Source: JAFGED01 sp964551295 (GTDB lineage Bacteria > Chloroflexota > Anaerolineae > B4-G1). Taken from it: 19,972 nucleotides of DNA. Of this stretch, positions 1 to 6,661 are shown piece by piece; the stretch's first letter is position 1; each line of letters begins with the position of its first letter. The stretch is taken from assembly GCA_964551295.1 (NCBI GenBank), contig CAZKDJ010000064.1, forward strand, positions 1 through 19,972, in the 5' to 3' direction. The translations under genes were made by a program, and so were the position numbers. The notes beneath the pieces were generated by a model, which did no database searches, was not told the DNA's origin, and worked only from the letters and a program-made list of their open reading frames with translations.

Positions 1-30
1 GCCGCCCCCCCCCCCCCCCCACCCCCCCAT
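1..30. repeat. Poly-C low-complexity tract at window edge
   Basis: The first 30 bases are almost pure C (runs of about 17 and 7 C, interrupted by a single A). No coding potential is visible. It abuts a fragment of a small repeat element. It may be a true homopolymer or a contig-edge sequencing artefact; the sequence alone cannot tell. Confidence 0.7.
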
Positions 31-33
31 CTT

Positions 34-55
34 CCCCTACTTATTGAGAAGATAC
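34..55 (+). repeat. Terminal fragment of the small palindromic element also found in dnaA
   Basis: These 22 bases match the right end of the 80-bp element at 5568-5647 (its bases 5626-5647) at 21 of 22 positions. The single difference is A for T in the middle. The rest of the element is absent because the poly-C tract lies immediately to the left. This suggests the element is dispersed in the genome, and that this copy is truncated or runs into the contig edge. Confidence 0.7.
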
Positions 56-120
56 TCCTAGATCGTCCTGTCATATAGAGCGTAAGGATTTAACCAGAAA
101 CCTTTAGGAGGAAACAACCA

Positions 121-1008
121 ATGACGGGCAAATCACTCAAGATCCTGAGCGCAACCGCAGCGGTCGCAATCCTCATCAGTATAGGGTCCGGCGTATACGC
201 GCTGATCCTGCAGAGAGAGCGAACCAACGTGGAACCGACGTCCGCACTGACCATAGCAGATCCAGTACAAACAACGACGAACGAAACAGAGTGGCCCACA
301 TCAACGCCGGCGACCACTCCATCAAGCTCAACACACTCAACAGAGCTACCGACGTCAATACTAGCGACAGCCCCATCAAACTCCACGCGCTACAGCAATT
401 CGTCGCTGGGCTTTGCCGTGGATCATCCATCAGATTGGCAAGTCACACAACGATACGCCGGTTCTTACAGAGCCTACACACCCGATTCGTACGAGGCCCA
501 CGAAAGCTACGTGGTGGAATTCACAACCGGTCTGTATCCCAGCACCACCCCCTCTCAGGAATACCGCGTCCAGGTATTCGTCAGCCTGGGAGATGACTCG
601 AGCCTCGAGGATCTGGAAGCCCATGCACTATCCGCGGGAAAACCCCATCTCCTTGAGCGGACCAACTCCCAATGCTGCCGGGCAGTAGGCGGCGAGCGCG
701 CGGTAGACGTCATTGTCGAGCCCGGGCTGTCCTTCGTTCCCGGCGAATTGCCCACCACAGCAACCCCGCCCCCCGATCCAGGCCGGCGCAAGATCATAAT
801 CGCCCACAGCGGGCAAGCTTATACACTGGTGATCATGCCCGATCCATACAACGCACCAGAGGACGAGGCCCAGGCAGTTTTTGACGATTTTCTACGCACC
901 TTCACTTTCGTCCCCATCACGGCGACCCCGACACCAGAGCGGCCTCGAATCCCCCCCATGTCTACGCCAACACCGACAAAGAGTCCGTCCACCCAACGCA
1001 CACCTTGA
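121..1008 (+). CDS. Membrane-anchored secreted protein with Thr/Pro-rich linkers
   Basis: The 295-residue product starts at an ATG preceded by a perfect AGGAGG ribosome site at about 106-111. Residues 8-30 form one hydrophobic segment without a lipobox cysteine, so it is probably an N-terminal membrane anchor with the rest outside. Residues 38-90 are rich in Thr, Ser and Pro. A globular domain spans about 91-265 and opens with a YSNSSLGFAVDHPSDW pattern. It closes with a hydrophobic strand and a 'DDFLRTFTF' helix, the layout of PsbP-like folds in secreted bacterial proteins. That fold match is from memory of the pattern only. The C-terminus (265-295) is another Pro/Thr linker. No catalytic motif is seen and the function is unknown. 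It may be functionally linked to the envelope sigma/anti-sigma pair that follows on the same strand. Confidence 0.75.
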   Translation: MTGKSLKILSATAAVAILISIGSGVYALILQRERTNVEPTSALTIADPVQTTTNETEWPTSTPATTPSSSTHSTELPTSILATAPSNSTRYSNSSLGFAVDHPSDWQVTQRYAGSYRAYTPDSYEAHESYVVEFTTGLYPSTTPSQEYRVQVFVSLGDDSSLEDLEAHALSAGKPHLLERTNSQCCRAVGGERAVDVIVEPGLSFVPGELPTTATPPPDPGRRKIIIAHSGQAYTLVIMPDPYNAPEDEAQAVFDDFLRTFTFVPITATPTPERPRIPPMSTPTPTKSPSTQRTP

Positions 1009-1063
1009 AACCTAACTGCCCCCTCATCCGTCCTACTTACTGGAAGACGAAAGGACTTGGCCC

Positions 1064-1603
1064 ATCGACGTTAATCTGACCGAGCACATTGGACGTCTCA
1101 CGAACGAGGACGATACCGAGGGGATATTTGACGGACTGTTCAACCAGTACGAACAGCCCATCTGCAGCTACCTGGCGCGCCTGACGGGCGACCAGGCCCG
1201 TGCGCAGGAGCTGACCCAGGAGACCTTCATCCGCGCCTACCGGGCGCTGCTCAAAGGGGAACATTGGGACAACGCGCGCGCTTGGCTTTACCGCGTCGCC
1301 TCGCGGCTGGCCACCGACGACTATCGCCGCCGCAAGCTGCTGGAGTGGCTGCCGCTCCTGGGCACAGAGCCTGACCCGGCACCGGGTATCGAGGCGATGG
1401 TGAGCCGCAGGCTGGACGTCCAGGCCGCGCTGGACGCGCTGCCTCCCAAGTACCGCATCCCCCTGGTGTTGCACACCTACGCCGGATGCCGGGTGGTCGA
1501 GATCGCCGAAACGTTGGGACTCTCGGAGAGTGGCGTCAAGTCGCGCCTGAGCCGCGCCCGAGCCAAGTTCCGCCGGGCGTATGGGCAGGAGGAAGATCAA
1601 TGA
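1064..1603 (+). CDS. ECF-type RNA polymerase sigma factor (non-canonical start)
   Basis: The frame that ends at 1601-1603 encodes a typical ECF sigma factor. Region 2 is visible as LFNQYEQPICSYL, then QELTQETFIRAYRALL and a DDYRRRK stretch. Region 4 is visible as ALDALPPKYRIPLVL, then an EIAETLGLSESGVKSRLSRAR helix-turn-helix. The frame is open back to a stop at 1013, yet contains no ATG, GTG or TTG before codon 1397, which lies beyond region 2. The best placed start is ATC at 1064, 8 bases after an AAAGGA at 1050-1055, giving 179 residues. CTG at 1040 or 1076 and ATT at 1088 are alternatives. A start-codon mutation or sequence error is also possible. The stop overlaps the anti-sigma start (ATGA), so the two are translationally coupled. 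Confidence 0.85.
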   Translation: MDVNLTEHIGRLTNEDDTEGIFDGLFNQYEQPICSYLARLTGDQARAQELTQETFIRAYRALLKGEHWDNARAWLYRVASRLATDDYRRRKLLEWLPLLGTEPDPAPGIEAMVSRRLDVQAALDALPPKYRIPLVLHTYAGCRVVEIAETLGLSESGVKSRLSRARAKFRRAYGQEEDQ

Positions 1604-3543
1604 GCGCCTGCAGGAAAATCCGCCGCCTGTTGGTCGTGCAGCCCGTCAACTGGAGCGCCGACGAGCGGGCCCAAGTCGACGCTCACCTGGCCACCTGCCC
1701 CGACTGCGCCGCGCTGAACCGGGTCTATGCCGAGCAGGACCGGTCGATCCGTGGCCTGCCATCTGCCAGGCTCACACCCTCCCAGCGGGGCCAACTCCTT
1801 TCGCAAATCCAACTTGAAAGGAGACGACACAAAATGCATATCAAGCTCTCAGCGATTGTAGGGATAGCGACAACCATCGTCATCGTCATCGGTGTAGGAT
1901 TCGGCGCGCAGACTCTGCTTCCACTGAACACGACACCGGCACCGCCCATTGAATCCCTAGAGCCTGAAGTAAAAGTGACGGAAGAACCTTTGCTCGAGTG
2001 GACATTCGGCGGCGAAATCCGGCTGGTAAAGGGAACCGATCCCCATCCATTCCTAGGCATTCCCAATCCGACCGATCCTTCAGGACCGGGCATCGTCGTC
2101 CCACCCACGACTGCACAGATCTCCCTCGCATGGGAGCTCCTGGCTCAACCGACCGCGAATTGGGTGGCCTTCGTCCACCTGGTGGACGAGACGGGCGCGT
2201 TGGTCGCGCAGAGCGACGTACCGCTCGACCCACCCGTTCAGCAATGCGAACCGGGCGCACGCGATCCTACTTGTCGCTTCTTCAGCGAGCACGAGATACA
2301 ACTGCCAGGCGATACTGGCGCACATTTGTGCGCTATCGAGGTAGGAATCTACAATCAAGACACAGGTGAACGCGCTCTCGTAACCGACAAGTCGGTAGCT
2401 CAACACGCGCTGACGTTAGGCCAAGTCAACATCGTTGGCAGAGAACCGACCGTCGCCGGAATGCCCCGAGGGTATTTCGAGTGGCCCATCATCCCACACG
2501 ACGATCTGAAGCTGACGTTCCACGACCCGCGCAACCCCGATCACCCCGGCCTGGACATCGCCGCCGAAGAGGGAGCGCCCGTCACCGCGGCCGACGGAGG
2601 CGCGGTAGCCTTTGCCGGATGGGACGAGGAGCAAGGCTACGGCTACATGGTCATCGTCGAGCACGACGATGGCTGGGCCTCGCTGTACGCGCATTTGAGC
2701 GAGATATTGGTCGAGCTCGGACAAACGCTGCAACAAGGAGACCTGCTGGGCAAGGCCGGCGCGACCGGCAACGCCACCGGTCCCCACCTCCATTTTGAAC
2801 TGCGCCATTGGAACCAACCCGTCGATCCGCTCGTCTACCTGCCGTCTGCGCCGGACCCCCAGCCTACAGAGGCTCCCTGGCCCCTAACACCGACGCCCGC
2901 CGTCGTCCACCTAACACCTGGCTCTGCCGCCGGCCTGACCATCGAGGAGTACCCCATCGCCGCCACCGACGCGGTCGTGCCCGGCTACGATATGGTTGAC
3001 CTCGTTCCCCCGGAAGTCCTGGCCCGGCGCGAAAGCTGGCACCAGGTGATTCCCTGTTGCGTGCCGGGCCTCTACGGCTGCCCGCCGTACGTCATCGGCG
3101 AGCACGCCTACACGGTCGAATTGATCGACGTGCTTCACTACAACGTGCGGGAGGACGGCAACCTCGTCTACACCATCAGCGTCACGGAACCCCCTCCCGA
3201 TCCCGGGGCGCACATAGCCCTCCTGGATTGGCAGGGACAGTGGGTGCTGGAATTCAATAACCGGGTCATCATCGACGGCACCAGCTTTAACGAGCAGCAT
3301 AGCTACGACCGCGTTTTCAACTGGCGCGTCGTGCACGGCGAGCTGTTCTACTTCTTCGAGCAGGACGGGCGCGTGCACGCCTCCTACGGCGGTGAGACGC
3401 TGCCGCAGACCTATGCCGAGGTCGCGCACAGCCTGTGCTGTGAGCCGGGCGTGTGCAACGTGCAAACCTACGCCGACATGGTCGCTTTCTACGCTCGCAA
3501 GGAAGACACGTGGTTCTACGTCGAGATGGGTGTTTATGACTGA
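1600..3543 (+). CDS. Anti-sigma factor fused to an extracellular M23 (LytM) peptidase
   Basis: This 647-residue protein starts at the ATG of an ATGA overlap with the sigma gene; an upstream in-frame start at 1486 lies inside that gene. Residues 1-78 carry a zinc-finger anti-sigma motif (H29, C33, C36 in HLATCPDC) expected to bind the sigma factor in the cytoplasm. Residues 81-105 are one membrane helix. Residues 110-290 look like the beta-sandwich often appended to Chloroflexota surface proteins (FVHLVDETGALVAQ, VGIYNQDTG). Residues 300-425 form an M23 metallopeptidase with all zinc and catalytic residues present: HPGLD (H315, D319), H365 in YAHLSE, and HLHFE (H396, H398). A Pro/Thr linker follows, then an unrecognised C-terminal domain with two CC-x-PG motifs (C486/C487, C613/C614). 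I infer a transmembrane sensor that binds or cuts peptidoglycan. Confidence in the domains is high; the role is inference. Confidence 0.9.
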   Translation: MSACRKIRRLLVVQPVNWSADERAQVDAHLATCPDCAALNRVYAEQDRSIRGLPSARLTPSQRGQLLSQIQLERRRHKMHIKLSAIVGIATTIVIVIGVGFGAQTLLPLNTTPAPPIESLEPEVKVTEEPLLEWTFGGEIRLVKGTDPHPFLGIPNPTDPSGPGIVVPPTTAQISLAWELLAQPTANWVAFVHLVDETGALVAQSDVPLDPPVQQCEPGARDPTCRFFSEHEIQLPGDTGAHLCAIEVGIYNQDTGERALVTDKSVAQHALTLGQVNIVGREPTVAGMPRGYFEWPIIPHDDLKLTFHDPRNPDHPGLDIAAEEGAPVTAADGGAVAFAGWDEEQGYGYMVIVEHDDGWASLYAHLSEILVELGQTLQQGDLLGKAGATGNATGPHLHFELRHWNQPVDPLVYLPSAPDPQPTEAPWPLTPTPAVVHLTPGSAAGLTIEEYPIAATDAVVPGYDMVDLVPPEVLARRESWHQVIPCCVPGLYGCPPYVIGEHAYTVELIDVLHYNVREDGNLVYTISVTEPPPDPGAHIALLDWQGQWVLEFNNRVIIDGTSFNEQHSYDRVFNWRVVHGELFYFFEQDGRVHASYGGETLPQTYAEVAHSLCCEPGVCNVQTYADMVAFYARKEDTWFYVEMGVYD

Positions 3544-3605
3544 CCATCTTGCCCCGCGAGCAGGGTATGGTACAATCCTTCCATACCACCGAACGCAGGA
3601 GAGAG

Positions 3606-4409
3606 ATGGACCAACAACTATCGATCGCAGCGGTCGTCACTGCCGGCTGGAACCCAAAGGAGGATGATCCTCTGGCCCGGTACGCCCATGGTGGCCCCAA
3701 GGCCATCATCCCCATCGCCGGCAAGCCGATGGTCGCCCACGTAGTGGATGCCCTGGCCCAGTCGCGCTACGTCGGACACGTCGTCATCGTCGCGCTCGAA
3801 CCGAGTCTGGGGATACGGTTCTCAGTACCCGTCGATTACTTGCCCGACCACGGCGAACTCGTCGCCAACGCCAGCGCCGGCATCCAATACACACTGGCCC
3901 ACTATCCGGACATAGACGCGGCTCTTCTGTGCGGCTCCGACGTGCCCACCATCACCCCGGCCATCGTGAATGACTTTATCGAAGCATGCTTCCGCACGGA
4001 CCACGAGGTGTACTACAGCATCGTCGAACGCTCGGTTATGGAGACGCGTTTCCCTCAATCGCGCCGCAGCTACATCCACCTGCACGATGGAGACTTTGCC
4101 GGTGGGGATCTGGTGCTCTTTCGCCCCGGCGTCAACTTGGACCACCAAGCGCTGATGAAAAAGCTGGCCACGGCGCGCAAAAGCGCCCTGCGGCAAGCGA
4201 GCATGCTCGGCCCGGCCATATTCCTGCGCCTCCTCGCCCGCCGCCTGTCCCTGGCCGAGGCCGAAAAACGCGCACAAGAGATATTCGAGGTGCGTGCACG
4301 GGCTGTCCCCTGCCCTTATGCGGAAGTGGGCATGGACGTGGACAAGCCATTCCAGTTGGAGATCGTCCGCGCCGAGCTAGAGGCCCGCGCGGTCAACGCC
4401 GCATCTTAA
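3606..4409 (+). CDS. MobA-like NTP transferase domain protein
   Basis: The 267-residue product starts at the ATG at 3606, preceded by CAGGAGAGAG; an upstream in-frame ATG at 3549 has no good ribosome site. The N-terminus reads AAVVTAGW, then GGPKAIIPIAGKPMVAHVVDAL, the layout of the nucleotidyltransferase fold of MobA, IspD and sugar-nucleotide synthases. The loop between the first strand and the PK is unusual: the common GGxGTRM is replaced by GWNPKEDDPLARYAHGG. LLCGSDVPTITP supplies the metal-binding Asp. The C-terminal part is helical and Arg-rich. The family normally activates a sugar, alcohol or cofactor with an NTP, but the substrate cannot be read from the sequence. It sits about 60 bases after the peptidase gene and just before the PAP2 gene, so a lipid- or envelope-related role is plausible. 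Confidence 0.8.
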   Translation: MDQQLSIAAVVTAGWNPKEDDPLARYAHGGPKAIIPIAGKPMVAHVVDALAQSRYVGHVVIVALEPSLGIRFSVPVDYLPDHGELVANASAGIQYTLAHYPDIDAALLCGSDVPTITPAIVNDFIEACFRTDHEVYYSIVERSVMETRFPQSRRSYIHLHDGDFAGGDLVLFRPGVNLDHQALMKKLATARKSALRQASMLGPAIFLRLLARRLSLAEAEKRAQEIFEVRARAVPCPYAEVGMDVDKPFQLEIVRAELEARAVNAAS

Positions 4410-4418
4410 GGAATCCCC

Positions 4419-4925
4419 TTGTACCGGCTCCTAGCTCTCGACCAGAGGCTCTCGGACCTCGTCGCCATCCCTCGCGAGATGCGCCTCCTGCGCCTGCTGG
4501 CCCTCGTCGCCGCCCACAGCGGCGACAGCCCGCTGTGGCTAACGAGCGCGATCGCAGCCCTGCCCTGGGGTGATGCCGCTTGGTGGGGCTTGAGCGGGCG
4601 TGTGCTCGTCGGAACGCTGGTCGCCGGAGCAGCCACCACCGCCCTCAAGTGGCTCTTCCGGCGTCAGCGCCCGCCGGGCGACAGGTTGGGATTCTACTCG
4701 CGCTTCGATCGCCACGCTTTCCCCTCCGGGCACGCCGGCCGCTGCGCATGCCTGGCCGTGTTGCTGGCCCCACTCCTCCCCGCGTGGGCGGTCGCGCCGC
4801 TGGCATTGTGGGTCGTGCTGGTCGGGCTGGCTCGCGTCGCCCTGCAAGTACACTTCATCTCGGACGTCGTCGGGGGATGGGTCACAGGACTGTTGGCCGG
4901 CCTAGCGCTGCGACTGATGCTCTAG
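4419..4925 (+). CDS. PAP2-family membrane phosphatase
   Basis: This 168-residue membrane protein has all three motifs of the PAP2/undecaprenyl-pyrophosphate phosphatase superfamily: K-x6-RP (K77 to RP84-85), PSGH ending at H105, and R-x5-H-x3-D (R139, H145, D149). The phosphohistidine chemistry therefore looks intact. Several hydrophobic helices flank the motifs, placing the active site at the membrane. The start is TTG, chosen because an AAGGA overlapping the previous stop (TTAAGGA) sits about 6 bases upstream and no ATG occurs earlier in the frame. Likely substrates are lipid phosphates or undecaprenyl pyrophosphate. The tight spacing with the nucleotidyltransferase suggests a shared transcript. 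Confidence 0.9.
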   Translation: MYRLLALDQRLSDLVAIPREMRLLRLLALVAAHSGDSPLWLTSAIAALPWGDAAWWGLSGRVLVGTLVAGAATTALKWLFRRQRPPGDRLGFYSRFDRHAFPSGHAGRCACLAVLLAPLLPAWAVAPLALWVVLVGLARVALQVHFISDVVGGWVTGLLAGLALRLML

Positions 4926-5013
4926 CTTGATTTGGCAGAGTTCGACACTTCTACGCGACATGCGCCGCGATCCGCAGCGGCCCTGTGTCGCCAGCCGAAC
5001 AGCCCACACTATG

Positions 5014-5169
5014 GAGTCTCAGTAGATCCAAATTCTTGGTGTGCACATGTGCGTGTTGATGAAAATCACCTGCGAAACCGTCATTCTGAGCGTAGCGAAG
5101 AATCTCCGCCCTGCATTGGGAGACTCCTCGCTCCGCTCGGAGTGACGAAAATTGGATCTACTGAGTCTC
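5014..5169. repeat. Nested inverted-repeat (MITE-like) element upstream of dnaA remnant
   Basis: The outer arms are 5014-5034 (begins GAGTCTCAGTAGATCCAA) and 5150-5169 (ends TTGGATCTACTGAGTCTC), near-perfect inverted repeats of about 20 bases. Inside lies a second inverted repeat at 5080-5146 (GTCATTCTGAGCG... / ...CGCTCGGAGTGAC) of the type scattered through many bacterial genomes. Total length is 156 bp with no coding capacity. No clean target duplication is visible. This looks like a small non-autonomous element with another repeat inserted in it, or a single element with nested stems. Confidence 0.75.
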
Positions 5170-5447
5170 CCCACATCTTGGGAATGCTGCGGCCGTAAAC
5201 AGAATAGTTGGGGGGAGCACACGGCGCCGGGTTGGCCAACCAGTACGTTTCCATAAATAATCTTAAAACGACAACGCTTAAGTTGCAGACGCAAAAAACA
5301 GTTGCTCGCGTTTGGCCTCTTTGGTAAAATAACGCCACTTTCCAAAGAAAGCATCCGGACATCGCGGGGGAAGGAGAGCCCCTCACACATTCTCAACTAC
5401 CTCCGCTTTCCATCGCTTGTGCCGAATCTACAAAACACAACTTTGCA
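5170..5447. other. Upstream region of the dnaA remnant, no gene
   Basis: This stretch has no coding frame with recognisable content. It holds a candidate promoter (5302-5330) and an AT-rich patch around 5252-5300. Nothing else is recognised. Confidence 0.5.
5302..5330 (+). promoter_or_regulatory. Candidate promoter of the former dnaA gene
   Basis: TTGCTC at 5302-5307 and TAAAAT at 5325-5330 are separated by 17 bases, a reasonable sigma-70-like layout. It lies 118 bases before the dnaA start codon. It may still be active even though the gene is broken. Confidence 0.4.
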
Positions 5448-6037
5448 ATGAAACCTGATCTCGTCTGGTCTGCCGCTCTTGGGGAACTTGAACTTCAGAT
5501 GACTCAGGCCACCTTCGACACCTGGCTGCGCGATTCCAGGTTTCTCAAGCACGAAGATGGCGCGTTCGTATCATCTCAATATCTTGGGGGAATGTAGGTC
5601 GGATTGGCAATCCGACTTACTCTTGCCCCTACTTTTTGAGAAGATACGCGCGTTCGTCATTGGCGTCAAAAGCGGCTACGCCAAGGACTGGCTGGAGACC
5701 GGGCGGCCAGCCGGCATCAGGCTTGTCGTGTGGAATGGAGAGCCACCGAAACAGGAGTCGGTCTCCCTGCTCAACCTACCCGAGCCTTCCCTCTCTACAA
5801 CGCCAGGCCAGGATCTCCACGCCGCCAACCTGAATCCCCGCTACACCTTCGAAAGCTTCGTCGTGGGGCCAGGCAACCGGCTGGCCCAGGCTGCATCCAT
5901 GGCCGTAGTCGAATTCCCGCGACCACACCACCCTCCTCTATGACTGCGAGCGAATCGCTGATTTGATCGAAGAAGATATCGATTTGCGCCGCGAGGTCGT
6001 CACTCTGCGTCAGCGACTGTACAACGCTGCCAAGTAA
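5448..6037 (+). pseudogene. dnaA: Degenerate dnaA (replication initiator), disrupted and internally deleted
   Basis: The start reads MKPDLVWSAALGELELQ then ATFDTWLRDSRFL, a DnaA domain I. After codon 40 (5567) an 80-bp element interrupts it. The frame resumes at 5656 with VIGVKSGYAKDWLE, a linker with VVWNGEPPKQES, and LNPRYTFESFVVG and NRLAQAASMAVVE, the entry to the AAA+ domain. DWLE joins TGRPAG directly, so a short in-frame piece of domain I may also be lost. At about 5913-5919 the sequence jumps, out of frame, to RDHTTLLYDCERIADLIEED and LRQRLYNAAK ending with TAA at 6035. That is the DnaA box-binding signature and C-terminus. Walker A, Walker B, sensor motifs and most of domain IV are missing, roughly 300 codons. 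The gene cannot make functional DnaA. An alternative is misassembly, but the clean insertion argues for real decay. Confidence 0.9.
5568..5647. mobile_element. 80-bp MITE-like palindromic insertion with 8-bp target duplication
   Basis: The element begins GTATCATCTCAA and ends TTGAGAAGATAC. The terminal inverted repeats match at about 17 of 22 positions. The centre is a perfect hairpin at 5598-5616 (GTCGGATT / AATCCGAC, loop GGC). It is flanked by GCGCGTTC at 5560-5567 and again at 5648-5655. Removing the element plus one GCGCGTTC restores an uninterrupted DnaA reading ...DGAFVIGVKSG.... With its duplication it adds 88 bases, which both shifts the frame and brings in stop codons. It has no transposase and presumably moved with one supplied in trans. 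Confidence 0.88.
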
Positions 6038-6480
6038 CCCACTTTTTTATCCACACCCTCAAGATATCATCCACACCGAGATTATTGCCATTTGCGACTT
6101 CTCATGCCCCCACATATAGGGGTTCTCATGGACATCAAGCCTCAAGACCCGCGTCTCTTGTGGATAAACGCGCGTTTCCTGTGGATAACGAGGGTCGCAT
6201 GTGGATAACTTGCCCGGAAGTCCTCGTTTCCCACCCCCCAAAAAGCGAGTCGGGGAACATAGCCCCTCTTGTTTCTTTTAACCGCGATGGGTTTATCCAC
6301 AGGCTCTCACAGCCTCCTGTGGACAACTTTTTCGCGCACATGTCCCACCCCTTGGGGTGACAACAAACAAAGCCCCTACAACTACTGGTGACTTAACCGC
6401 AAAACCAAGTTATCCCCACAATCCCCTGTTCTACTACGACTACGACATAGAAATACACAAATCTAAAGAATCATGCTCCT
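6038..6480. other. oriC: Chromosomal origin of replication (oriC)
   Basis: This non-coding region directly follows the dnaA remnant and is dense in DnaA boxes. TTATCCACA occurs at 6047-6055 and 6293-6301. The reverse form TGTGGATAA occurs at 6159-6167, 6180-6188 and 6200-6208. TGTGGACAA is at 6318-6326, and weaker boxes are TCATCCACA (6067-6075) and TTATCCCCA (6410-6418). The three reverse boxes start 21 and 20 bases apart, about two helical turns. Boxes at 6293 and 6318 face each other. After the last box come CCCC, a trinucleotide run (6431-6446) and an AT-rich stretch, as expected for an unwinding region. Box clustering of this density is diagnostic of an origin. Confidence 0.9.
6431..6446 (+). 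promoter_or_regulatory. DnaA-trio-like element next to the last DnaA box
   Basis: CTACTACGACTACGAC follows the box at 6410-6418 after a C-rich spacer. Its complement reads 3'-GAT-GAT-GCT-GAT-GCT-5', resembling the repeated 3'-GAT-5' DnaA-trios described at Bacillus subtilis oriC, which load DnaA on single-stranded DNA. AT-rich sequence follows (AAATACACAAATCTAAAG). The assignment rests on pattern and position only. Confidence 0.6.
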
Positions 6481-6616
6481 AGCACTACAACAAGACTTTG
6501 ACCTGCCGAACCCTCTGAGACTGTCAAAGGATGCCTATCGTGGTCCCAAAAACAGCGGGTTTTGGCTAACCTGCGCCCGAAATCTCATTGTAGTACTAGG
6601 CGTCTAGACGGCGAAA

Positions 6617-6644
6617 TTGACACCTACCCCGTCTCGGTTATAAT
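6617..6644 (+). promoter_or_regulatory. Consensus sigma-70-type promoter for the ParB-like/Usp gene
   Basis: TTGACA at 6617-6622 and TATAAT at 6639-6644 are both perfect hexamers, with a 16-base spacer. The expected transcript start near 6651 leaves only about 10 bases before the ATG at 6662, so the mRNA would be nearly leaderless. No good ribosome site is present. Confidence 0.85.
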
Positions 6645-6661
6645 GCCCCGCTGAGAGTGTT

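Noticed and set aside
1037..1600. A 187-codon minus-strand frame over the sigma factor
   Set aside because: The plus strand encodes clear sigma regions 2 and 4, so this is a shadow frame of high-G+C coding DNA.
5557..5943. A 128-codon open frame spanning part of the insertion and the dnaA remnant
   Set aside because: Its first third is read through the MITE and out of the dnaA frame upstream; the rest is dnaA linker sequence. It has no ribosome site and is a by-product of the decayed gene.
6085..6360. Open frames across the origin region on both strands
   Set aside because: The codons simply spell repeated DnaA boxes (for example VDN, WIT), with no ribosome sites or recognisable protein content.
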